Source of the DNA: G963665495 sp963677785
Lineage (GTDB): Bacteria > Desulfobacterota > Desulfovibrionia > Desulfovibrionales > Desulfovibrionaceae
Reading direction: 5' to 3'
DNA length: 64,000 nt
NCBI GenBank assembly: GCA_963677785.2
Contig: CAXXDH010000002.1
Coordinates: 1,025,730 to 1,089,729 of the forward strand
Below are positions 1 to 7,585 of this stretch, in pieces; the stretch's first letter is position 1, and each line of letters starts with the position of its first letter. A model generated the notes under the pieces. It saw only the letters and a list, made by a program, of their open reading frames with translations. It was not told the DNA's origin and searched no databases. The position numbers and the translations under genes were made by a program.

Positions 1-1
1 T

Positions 2-1279
2 CTGCAACGGGCCATTGAAGACATTCGCTCCGAGCTGCACGATCGGCTACTTTTTTTTCAGGAAGCGAACCAGCTGGTCGAAATGCAGCGTCTCGAACAA
101 CGGACCATGATGGACCTGGAAATGATCGAGCAGCTCGGATATTGTACGGGTATTGAAAATTATTCCATGCACCTGGATAAACGGCTGCACGGGCAGCCGC
201 CAGCCTGTCTGCTGGATTATTTTCCTGATGATTTCCTTATTTTTGTCGACGAATCGCATATCACCATCCCCCAGGTCGGCGGAATGTTCAACGGGGACCG
301 TTCGCGCAAAAGTACGCTGGTGGATTACGGCTTTCGGCTGCCTTCGGCCTTGGACAACCGGCCTCTGCGTTTTGAGGAGTTCCTCAAACGGATCAACCAG
401 GCCGTTTATGTCTCCGCCACCCCGGGGCCTTGGGAGCTGGAACGCTCGCAAGGGCTGGTCGTGGAGCAAATCATCCGCCCGACCGGCCTGATAGACCCGG
501 AAATAGAAATTCGGCCGACTAAAGGGCAGGTGGACAACCTGCTGGCCGAGTGCAAGAAACGCCAGGAAAAAGATGAACGCGTTCTGGTGACCACCCTGAC
601 CAAACGGATGGCCGAAGATTTAACCGAATACTTTAACAATATGGGCCATCCGGCCCGCTATCTCCACTCGGACATCGACACCCTCGAACGGGTGGCCATC
701 ATACAATCCCTGCGCAAAGGGGATTTTTTTACCCTCGTCGGGATCAATTTGCTGCGAGAAGGTCTTGATATTCCGGAAGTTTCTCTGGTTGCCATACTGG
801 ATGCGGACAAAGAAGGTTTTTTGCGTTCGACACGGTCCCTGATCCAGACTTTCGGACGCGCAGCGCGTAACGATCGTGGAACGGTTTTGTTGTATGCGGA
901 CAAAAAAACCCGTTCCATGCGCGAGGCCATGGAGGAAACCGAACGACGCCGTGAAAAACAGTTGGCTCATAACCAGCTCCACGGTATTACGCCGGTTACG
1001 ATTCGCAAAGACATGGCAAATATTCTGGACAGCATTTATTCCCAGAACAAAGGCACCGCTTCGTACGCACATGCGGCCGAACCTGCGGCAGCCTACGGGG
1101 AAAAAGCCGGAAGCGGGGAATACGGTGCCTATCTTAGCGATCCTGAAGCTCTGGGCAAGGAAATAAAAAAACTGGAAAGAAAGATGCGCGACGCGGCCAA
1201 AGAACTGGAGTTCGAGCGTGCGGCCGAATTGCGGGACCGCATCAAAGTGCTCCGCGAACGTTTGATAGCAGAATCCTGA
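2..1279 (+). CDS. uvrB: UvrB, excinuclease ABC subunit B (5'-truncated by window edge)
   Basis: The reading frame is open from base 2, so the start lies outside the window and about 425 C-terminal residues are visible. UvrB is the damage-verifying helicase-like subunit of UvrABC nucleotide excision repair. Visible landmarks are DYFPDDFLIFVDESH (the DEAD-type Walker B region), SATPGPWELE, the helicase C-terminal motifs around LLREGLDIPEVSLV and QTFGRAARN, and a C-terminal UVR coiled-coil (LERKMRDAAKELEFERAAELRD) that contacts UvrC. The gene ends 6 bp before the potassium channel gene on the same strand, which suggests co-transcription. Confidence 0.97.
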   Translation: MQRAIEDIRSELHDRLLFFQEANQLVEMQRLEQRTMMDLEMIEQLGYCTGIENYSMHLDKRLHGQPPACLLDYFPDDFLIFVDESHITIPQVGGMFNGDRSRKSTLVDYGFRLPSALDNRPLRFEEFLKRINQAVYVSATPGPWELERSQGLVVEQIIRPTGLIDPEIEIRPTKGQVDNLLAECKKRQEKDERVLVTTLTKRMAEDLTEYFNNMGHPARYLHSDIDTLERVAIIQSLRKGDFFTLVGINLLREGLDIPEVSLVAILDADKEGFLRSTRSLIQTFGRAARNDRGTVLLYADKKTRSMREAMEETERRREKQLAHNQLHGITPVTIRKDMANILDSIYSQNKGTASYAHAAEPAAAYGEKAGSGEYGAYLSDPEALGKEIKKLERKMRDAAKELEFERAAELRDRIKVLRERLIAES

Positions 1280-1285
1280 GGACCT

Positions 1286-2317
1286 ATGAGACGCCCCCGT
1301 ATCAAGTACCATAAGCTGGAAACCCGCATGGGGTCCTTCCTGCCTTTGACATTGGGAATCATCGGGCTGGTGTTAATCCTGGTCGGCTCTTCCTTCGGGT
1401 ACATGTACATTGAGGGGTGGGATTTCTGGGACAGTTTTTACATGGCCATGATCACGCTTTCCACGGTCGGTTTTCAGGAAGTCCATGAGCTGAGCCGGGT
1501 AGGCCGTTTGTTCACCTCCTTTTTGATTCTGGTCGGAGTGGGAACGTTCATGTTCATGGCCGGTTCGATTGCACAGCTGGTGGTGGAAGGCCGCCTGCAT
1601 CACATACTTGGGAGAAAACGCATGCAGCATACCATTGATAGTCTCAAGGACCATTTCATTGTTTGCGGATATGGCCGTATCGGTTCCATAGTGGCCAAGG
1701 AAATCCAGGAAGAAGGCCTGCCCGTGGTGGTGGTTGAACAGAATGAGGAGTTGCTGCTGGAACTTGAAGATGAAGAAATGCTGCATGTGCAGGGGGACGC
1801 GACTTCGGACCAGGTTCTCCTGTCCGCAGGCCTGGAACGGGCCAAATCGCTCGTGACCACACTGGACCGCGAAGCATCCAATGTCTACGTGGTGCTGACG
1901 GCACGACAGATCAAGCCGGATATCCTGATCATCTCCCGTTGCGACAACACCAGCCATATCCACCGGCTGGAACTGGCCGGAGCCGACAGGGTGGTGATGC
2001 CCCATACCATAGGAGGCATCCGCATGGCGCAATCTGTGTTGCGTCCGGCCGTGATTTCCTTTTTGGAACTGGCCATGCGCGGCGGCATTGACCTGCAACT
2101 GGAGGAACTGAAAGTCTCTGAAGTCTCCGAGCTTGTTTCCAAAGATTTGATCCAGTCCCAGATTCGTCCACGCTTCAATCTGATCATCGTGGCCATCAAG
2201 CAGGCCAACGATCAAATGCTGTATAATCCGCCGCCGCAGACGGTCATCAATGCGGGGGATACGCTGTTGGCCATCGGACGCAAGGAAAATCTGCGCCAGT
2301 TGGAGCAGATTTTATAG
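1286..2317 (+). CDS. Two-TM potassium channel subunit with RCK (TrkA-N/TrkA-C) domains
   Basis: The 343-residue protein has a hydrophobic segment near residues 16-38, a pore loop, and a second segment near 73-95. A cytoplasmic RCK module follows, starting at FIVCGYGRIGS (a Rossmann GxGxxG for nucleotide binding, about residue 115). A TrkA-C-like domain with a beta-strand-rich end covers residues 265-343. This is the MthK/Kch-like architecture of ligand-gated K+ channels in the inner membrane. The pore loop reads TVGFQEV where most K+ channels have TVGYGD, so the second filter glycine is replaced by Gln. The ATG is preceded by TGAGGA. It ends 10 bp from the convergent OmpA/YkuD gene, leaving no room for an obvious terminator. 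Confidence 0.9.
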   Translation: MRRPRIKYHKLETRMGSFLPLTLGIIGLVLILVGSSFGYMYIEGWDFWDSFYMAMITLSTVGFQEVHELSRVGRLFTSFLILVGVGTFMFMAGSIAQLVVEGRLHHILGRKRMQHTIDSLKDHFIVCGYGRIGSIVAKEIQEEGLPVVVVEQNEELLLELEDEEMLHVQGDATSDQVLLSAGLERAKSLVTTLDREASNVYVVLTARQIKPDILIISRCDNTSHIHRLELAGADRVVMPHTIGGIRMAQSVLRPAVISFLELAMRGGIDLQLEELKVSEVSELVSKDLIQSQIRPRFNLIIVAIKQANDQMLYNPPPQTVINAGDTLLAIGRKENLRQLEQIL

Positions 2318-2326
2318 GTCCTTCAC

Positions 2327-3973
2327 CTATTCGTACACCACCACCTCGGTCCCCGGTTCAATGGTTCGGGCCAGCTCCAGTCCGTCTTTGTTAGTCATTC
2401 TGATACAGCCCTGTGAAACGCGGCGGCCGATCAGCGAAGGTCTGTTGGTGCCGTGAATCCGGAACGACCCGCCGTTGTTTCCGTGCGACAGGTAAATTTT
2501 GAACGCCCCCATGGGGTTACTACGGCTTCCAGGCGGAACAGGTGCGAGTCTGCGTCCTTTAGCCGCGGCCTGACGAATCATCCGCGCCGTGGGAAACCAC
2601 CACGGGTCGTAGTCGATGGCGGTCACGTATCCGGTTCCTTGCGGATAGGGCACGCCTTTCTTGGCTGTGGCAACCTTGTAAGGACGCATGAGCATTTTGC
2701 TTCCATCAGGCAATACGCGATAGAGCCACAGCGTGCATTTGCCTACACTGATTTCAATGCGGTAATTCTTGAGTTCATTTGCTGAGCGCAATGGTACGTA
2801 CCGTACGCCGCCCGAATAGATTACCTCGCGCGCTCCGTACAGCTTTGCCAGCTGTTCGAGACGCTGTCTGTAGTCCTGCTTGCCGGTTTTCCGAGCACCT
2901 TGGGGGACAGCGACAGCGGATGCGGATTGCCGGACCGCTGCCGCGGGAGCTGCGGATTCTCCCGGAACAACGGTCTGGGGAGCGATTCCCGCGTAGCGAA
3001 CCACGGGCTTGTAGGGCAGCATCCTGATCTCAACCCGGCGGTTCAGGCTGCGCCCTCGGGATGTGCTATTGTCGGCCAGGGGTTTGTCTTCGCCATAACC
3101 TTTTACCTCGGTACGTTCGGCCGGGATGCCGAATCTGGTCAGAAGCGCGATCTGCAGTTCCAGCGCGCGTTGGTACGAAAGACGCTGGTTATTTTCTCTG
3201 CTGCCTACGTTGTCCGTATGGCCGACGATACGGGCTTTGATTCCCGGGGTGTTTTGCAGAAATTGGGCAAGCTCCCGTGCTTGCTGCAGCATGGACGAAT
3301 CCAGTCCGGAACGACCGGTGGAAAAACGAAAGGTGAAGGTCCTTGCAAGGGCATCCCGACTGGGAGCAGGCAGGGCTGGAGCAGGTGGGCTTGCAACGCC
3401 TGCAGTAGTGTTTTGGGGGACAGGTGCTACAGGTGGTGCCGACCGGACTACAACGCTTTGCCCGGCATCGGAAATATTCTCGATGGTCAGTTCCATACGG
3501 TTGTTTCTGGCTCGACCGTAAGCGGAAGAATTGGCGAACAGCGGAACTTCCGCACCTCTGGGAAGAATACGAATCCGGGCCGGATCAATCGCGCCTTCCC
3601 GGAGCAGATAATTTTTTACCGCAAGGGCTATGTGCTTCGAACGTTCCATGCTTTCCTGTTGGGAATGAAGCAGGGCCGAATGGGCCGTGATACGCAGGTG
3701 TGTCCGTGGCTCGATTTTCAAAATTCCTACTAGCGCTGCTTTATAAATATCCAATTCGGATGCAATGGCGCTATCGTCCTGGTTCTTGGGCAAAGACAGC
3801 ACAAGGCTCAGCTCAGATTTTTTGGGCGGTTGTTTTTCCGGTTTTACAGTTTTAGAGGGAAGGTCCTGAATGACCGGGGTGGCCGCGGCTTTCAAAGACT
3901 TCCTTCCTCCATGCGCACCGCAGGCGCTGAGAGCGAAAACCATAAAGATTAGTAACGCAATGTTCTGTCGCAT
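2327..3973 (-). CDS. Lipoprotein with two OmpA-like domains fused to an L,D-transpeptidase (YkuD) domain
   Basis: The 548-residue protein begins with a lipoprotein signal ending in LSAC (Cys18), so it should be envelope-anchored. An OmpA-like segment lies at about residues 95-170. A second, canonical OmpA_C domain (about 220-325) contains GHTDNVGSRENNQRLS and NRRVEI, the peptidoglycan-binding signature. The C-terminal 150 residues form a YkuD domain with HGTNRPS followed by the catalytic SQGCIRM cysteine motif. YkuD enzymes make 3-3 crosslinks or attach proteins to peptidoglycan. Combining two peptidoglycan-binding modules with the catalytic domain suggests a wall-tethered crosslinker. The RBS is GAGAGGAAAAG, just before ATG. 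The exact cross-linking role is inferred. Confidence 0.9.
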   Translation of the reverse strand: MRQNIALLIFMVFALSACGAHGGRKSLKAAATPVIQDLPSKTVKPEKQPPKKSELSLVLSLPKNQDDSAIASELDIYKAALVGILKIEPRTHLRITAHSALLHSQQESMERSKHIALAVKNYLLREGAIDPARIRILPRGAEVPLFANSSAYGRARNNRMELTIENISDAGQSVVVRSAPPVAPVPQNTTAGVASPPAPALPAPSRDALARTFTFRFSTGRSGLDSSMLQQARELAQFLQNTPGIKARIVGHTDNVGSRENNQRLSYQRALELQIALLTRFGIPAERTEVKGYGEDKPLADNSTSRGRSLNRRVEIRMLPYKPVVRYAGIAPQTVVPGESAAPAAAVRQSASAVAVPQGARKTGKQDYRQRLEQLAKLYGAREVIYSGGVRYVPLRSANELKNYRIEISVGKCTLWLYRVLPDGSKMLMRPYKVATAKKGVPYPQGTGYVTAIDYDPWWFPTARMIRQAAAKGRRLAPVPPGSRSNPMGAFKIYLSHGNNGGSFRIHGTNRPSLIGRRVSQGCIRMTNKDGLELARTIEPGTEVVVYE

Positions 3974-4300
3974 CTTTTCCTCTCACCTTAATCCGATGCT
4001 TTAGGTATCCACCGACGCATTGACAAAATGGCTTCCTGAAATAGTACAGATTCAAGAGGCAAAAGAAAAAAGAGTATTACAATAGAAATACTTCATTTTT
4101 TATTATACACTAAATACGCAAGCAATCAAGTGTATTACGTTATTTTCTCTGTAGAGAATATTTAAAAATTTTATAGATAAAGTATAGTACTTCAGTTGTT
4201 TGTTTGATGGTTTGTAGTGTGTCGTATAAGTCGGGTTACGAGGTCAAACTAATCAAACTCCACTTGCAGCATCGTTGTTACATTGAAAGAGCAGGGAAGT
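3974..4300. other. AT-rich divergent intergenic region between the OmpA/YkuD gene and rtcB
   Basis: No gene is supported here. The region must carry the promoters of two divergent genes. A near-perfect palindrome (TATTTTCTCT-GT-AGAGAATATT type) lies around 4139-4162 and could be an operator for rtcB. A possible minus-strand promoter (TTGTCA, 17 bp, TAAAGC) lies within about 60 bp upstream of the lipoprotein start, but its -10 is poor. Confidence 0.5.
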
Positions 4301-5782
4301 ATGGCCAAACGCAAAGTTAAATCCGGACATAAGGCAGCGGCAGCTCCTCCGTTCAGAGGGCTGACAATCAATCAGCTTGATGCATACGAGTGGGAAATCC
4401 CTCCAGTGGGAACCATGCGAGCCCCCGTACGCTTGTTTGCCGCGGAAGGCATTGCCAGGGCCCTGGAAGATCGCGTGTTCCAGCAAGCAGCCAATGTAGC
4501 TTCTTTACCTGGCATTGTTTCGGCCTGTTATGTGATGCCGGACGCCCACGCGGGGTATGGCTTTCCCATCGGCGGGGTTGCGGCCTTTGATCCGAATCAA
4601 GGCGGCGTCGTGTCGGCCGGTGGAGTTGGATTCGACATCGCCTGCGGCGTACGTACGCTACTGACCGGCTGCGACAAGGACCAGATTTTGCGCGTACAGC
4701 ATTTGCTGGCCGATACGCTGCAGGCAATGATTCCGGCCGGAGTGGGCGGCAAAGGCGAGCTGCGCCTTGATGCCGGGCAGATGGAGGCCATGTTGTTCGG
4801 AGGTGCGCACTGGGCAGTCGGTGCGGGCTATGGCGTCAAAAAGGATCTGGAAATGACCGAGGAGAGCGGCGCAATGGCCGGAGCCTTGCCTGAGATGGTT
4901 TCGGACCAGGCCAAGGCGCGACAGGTGGCTGAAGTCGGCACACTCGGTTCGGGCAACCATTACCTGGAAGTCCAGGAAATCATGGAGATACGCGACGGCA
5001 AAGCGGCAGACGCCTTTGGACTGCGACAGGGCGACGTTGTGGTCAGCATCCACTGCGGTTCACGGGGGCTCGGGCATCAGATCGGCACGGATTATCTGGC
5101 CCGGATGCTGGAACAAAGCGGCAAACACGGCCTCAAACTGCGCGATCCGGAGCTGGCCTGCGCTCCTGTACGTTCCGAGCTGGGGCAAGTTTATCTCGGG
5201 GCCATGCGCGCGGGTATCAATTGCGCGCTTGCCAACAGGCAGGTCCTGACACAGCGCGTACGTGAGGTATTTTTTAAAGTAGTGCCGCAAGCCGAACTTC
5301 GTTTGCTGTATGACGTATCACACAATACCTGCAAAGAAGAGACGCACCTGGTGGGAGGCAAGGCCAGGCAACTGTTTGTCCACCGCAAAGGAGCGACACG
5401 GGCTTTCGGGCCGGGGCATCCGGATCTGCCTCAGGCATATAGAGCTGTCGGACAACCCGTGCTGGTCGGCGGCAGTATGGGGACGCATTCGTATATTCTG
5501 GCCGGATGCGGAGCCGGTGAAGCAGGGGCCTTCTCTTCAGCCAACCATGGCGCGGGCCGGGCCATGAGCCGCAGCCACGCCAAAAAATCACTCTCCGGAC
5601 GTACTGTTTTAGCGGATCTCGAATATCAGGGCATTCAGTTGCGAGCGAAGAATTTACGCGCAATCGCTGAAGAAGCTCCAGGTGCTTACAAAGACGTGGA
5701 TCTGGTTGTGTCGACAGTTGAATCCAAAGGTCTGGCACGAGTGGTGGCCGTACTCAGTCCGTTGATCTGCATTAAAGGTTAA
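4301..5782 (+). CDS. rtcB: RtcB, RNA-splicing ligase (GTP-dependent)
   Basis: The protein is 493 residues when started at the ATG at 4301, which has a purine-rich GCAGGGAAG in front. An in-frame TTG at 4283 is possible but lacks a good RBS. RtcB joins 2',3'-cyclic phosphate or 3'-phosphate RNA ends to 5'-OH ends using GTP and Mn2+. Signature motifs are GGVGFDIACGVR (the metal-binding Asp and Cys), GSGNHYLEVQ, IHCGSRGLGHQ, DVSHNTCKEE, HRKGATRAF, and SANHGAGRAMSR with the histidine that is guanylylated. No rtcA or rtcR neighbour is present, so the usual RtcR/sigma-54 control is not evident. The gene is followed by the convergent flagellin terminator. Confidence 0.96.
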   Translation: MAKRKVKSGHKAAAAPPFRGLTINQLDAYEWEIPPVGTMRAPVRLFAAEGIARALEDRVFQQAANVASLPGIVSACYVMPDAHAGYGFPIGGVAAFDPNQGGVVSAGGVGFDIACGVRTLLTGCDKDQILRVQHLLADTLQAMIPAGVGGKGELRLDAGQMEAMLFGGAHWAVGAGYGVKKDLEMTEESGAMAGALPEMVSDQAKARQVAEVGTLGSGNHYLEVQEIMEIRDGKAADAFGLRQGDVVVSIHCGSRGLGHQIGTDYLARMLEQSGKHGLKLRDPELACAPVRSELGQVYLGAMRAGINCALANRQVLTQRVREVFFKVVPQAELRLLYDVSHNTCKEETHLVGGKARQLFVHRKGATRAFGPGHPDLPQAYRAVGQPVLVGGSMGTHSYILAGCGAGEAGAFSSANHGAGRAMSRSHAKKSLSGRTVLADLEYQGIQLRAKNLRAIAEEAPGAYKDVDLVVSTVESKGLARVVAVLSPLICIKG

Positions 5783-5870
5783 AACGATTTTTCAGGAAGT
5801 ATTGATCAGCAAAAGTACTCAGAACTTATTGTCGAATATTTTCAAGCAATCCAGGCCCTGCCGGGCGTAG

Positions 5871-5904
5871 CAAAAGAAAAGGGGAGCCCCTGATGGAGCT
5901 CCCT
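5871..5904 (-). terminator. Rho-independent terminator of the flagellin gene
   Basis: On the minus strand the hairpin arms GGGAGC (5903-5898) and GCTCCC (5887-5882) pair, extended by an internal CC/GG. They are followed by the T-rich TTTTCTTTTG. The hairpin lies 29 bp after the flagellin stop codon. Confidence 0.8.
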
Positions 5905-5932
5905 CTTAGGTTGTGTGGTTTTAGCCGTATGG

Positions 5933-6808
5933 TTAGCCCATGAGCTGCATGGCCATACGCGGCAAGGAGTTGGCCTGCGAGAGCATGGCCACCGCTGACT
6001 GCGTCAGGATCTGCTGACGTACGAACTCCGTCATTTCCAGAGAGACGTCAACATCGGAGATTCGGGATTCCGCGGCCTGGAGGTTTTCGGATTGGATCTC
6101 CAGGTTGGTGATGGTATTTTCCAAGCGGTTTTGCAAAGCACCGAGGTTTGCGCGGATGTTGTCCTTGGAAACGATGGCCGTCCGAATGGTTTCCAGGGAT
6201 TCCTGGGCCAGCTGTTGGGTCGAGATGCTGTTGCCTGCACCCAGCCCGACTCCGAGGGCCGAAGCCGTGGAGTTGCCGATCTGCACGTAGTAGTAGTCCT
6301 CGCTGCAATCGTTGGCCGTACCGAAGTGGATCTTCATTTTGCCCGTAGCCACCAATCCGGAACCATCGTGGTCCGAAGCGGAGAGATTTCCATTGAGCAG
6401 ATACAAGCCGTTAAAATCCGTGGCATTGGCGATACGGGTGATTTCTGAGGCCATGGCCTGGTATTCGGAGTCGATGATGATTCTTTGATCCGAGGTATAC
6501 GTACCGGTTGCAGCCTGTTCAGCCAGTTCCTTCATGCGGATGAGCTTTTCATCGATGACGCCCAGGGCGCCGTCCGCGGTTTGGATCATGGAAATAGCGT
6601 CGTTGGCATTGCGTACGCCCTGGTTCAACGCGGTGATGTCTGCGCGCATCAGTTCGCGTACAGCCAGGCCGGCCGCGTCGTCGGCCGCCGAATTGATTCT
6701 CAGGCCCGAAGACAAGCGTTCAACGGAAGTTCCAAGGTTGTTGTACGAAGTCCGCAAATTGCGTGCCGCGTTATTAGCCATTAAGTTGTGGTTGATAACC
6801 AGAGACAT
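5933..6808 (-). CDS. fliC: Flagellin
   Basis: The 291-residue protein starts at the ATG at 6808, where AAGGAGG sits 7 bp upstream; the frame also opens further upstream but has no RBS there. Flagellin polymerises into the flagellar filament outside the cell. The N-terminal D0/D1 region (SLVINHNLMANNAARNL, then a long heptad-rich stretch) and the C-terminal D1/D0 region (QAAESRISDVDVSLEMTEF, QQILTQSAVAMLSQANSLP) are conserved. The central part (about residues 150-205) is very short, so the hypervariable D2/D3 domains are essentially absent, as in other compact flagellins. It is monocistronic: a sigma-28 promoter lies 92 bp upstream and a terminator immediately downstream. Confidence 0.96.
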   Translation of the reverse strand: MSLVINHNLMANNAARNLRTSYNNLGTSVERLSSGLRINSAADDAAGLAVRELMRADITALNQGVRNANDAISMIQTADGALGVIDEKLIRMKELAEQAATGTYTSDQRIIIDSEYQAMASEITRIANATDFNGLYLLNGNLSASDHDGSGLVATGKMKIHFGTANDCSEDYYYVQIGNSTASALGVGLGAGNSISTQQLAQESLETIRTAIVSKDNIRANLGALQNRLENTITNLEIQSENLQAAESRISDVDVSLEMTEFVRQQILTQSAVAMLSQANSLPRMAMQLMG

Positions 6809-6899
6809 GTTCTTTCCTCCTTGATAATCAAATGCATCCTTGCATGGCGCCACATGGAGCGGGGCCGTCCCGAGTTCCATTCCGTGGCACTTGCCTCTG

Positions 6900-6926
6900 G
6901 TATCGTCTGTTGCCTAAAATACTTTA
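6900..6926 (-). promoter_or_regulatory. Sigma-28 (FliA) promoter of flagellin
   Basis: On the minus strand TAAAGTAT (6926-6919), an 11-bp spacer and GACGATAC (6907-6900) match the FliA consensus TAAAGTTT-N11-GCCGATAA at most positions with exact spacing. It lies about 92 bp upstream of the flagellin ATG, as expected for a class 3 flagellar gene. Confidence 0.85.
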
Positions 6927-7585
6927 TACAAAAAATTATGTTTTATTTTACATTTCTTAAGATTTAGAAAATATAAAATTGCTCAAGTAGGTTTGATGTA
7001 TTTTTAACCAACTGAAAAGAAAAGAAAAACATGGAGAATAGCAGTGGGGAGAAAATTTGAGAAGAAACTAAAAATTAAAGTGGCTAAAATCTGAAGTGTC
7101 CTAAAGAAAAGTAAATGTTGATGGCGATCGAAAAAGAGATATGGAGCAAAAGTATTTTTTTGCCCTTTAAAAAGATGCATCAAAATAGAGGAGAAATACG
7201 GAGAGAAAAGGGGAATATTACTGTAGTACAGTATGTCAGCTGGACATGGCTGCTTCAGCAATGCATGAGAATTGAAACTGAAATTTTGTCGTTGTCCGAC
7301 ACTACACTTAACGGCTGGAACAAAGAAAACTTAAGGGGCATGTGAAAAATAACTTCCGGGTTCCGTTGCCGATTTACCGCTAAAATGGCTGGTATGCCGG
7401 GAGCTTTTCCCATGAATGTTTTTTTGGTAGGCTGTTTCTTTATGAAAGGGGAGCAGGGATTGCGCATCTGGTTGCTTCCCAGACATTCGTTGCCGCTCAA
7501 GAGGAACACGGGGTGCCACGATCATTTTCTCCGTAATAAAAAATACAAAGAGCGTAAACTGTAACTACAAAAATATCAAATAATT
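6927..7585. other. Long intergenic region without a supported gene
   Basis: The first 400 bp are very AT-rich. A GC-richer patch at about 7330-7520 could be a relic, but the short frames on either strand lack an RBS, family features and codon bias. The region must hold the promoter of dnaE. Nothing specific is seen. Confidence 0.5.

Noticed and set aside
5873..5910. Shared bidirectional terminator for rtcB and flagellin
   Set aside because: The U-tract is good only on the minus strand; on the plus strand the hairpin is followed by CTTAGG, so rtcB termination is not supported.
6884..6897. Possible sigma-54 site TGGCAC...TTGC near flagellin
   Set aside because: The two halves are directly adjacent, without the required 5-bp spacing and on the wrong strand; the sigma-28 site explains the gene better.
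7004..7525. Several 64-85 codon frames on both strands between flagellin and dnaE
   Set aside because: They overlap each other, lack RBS and family features, and the DNA is mostly AT-rich; treated as non-coding.
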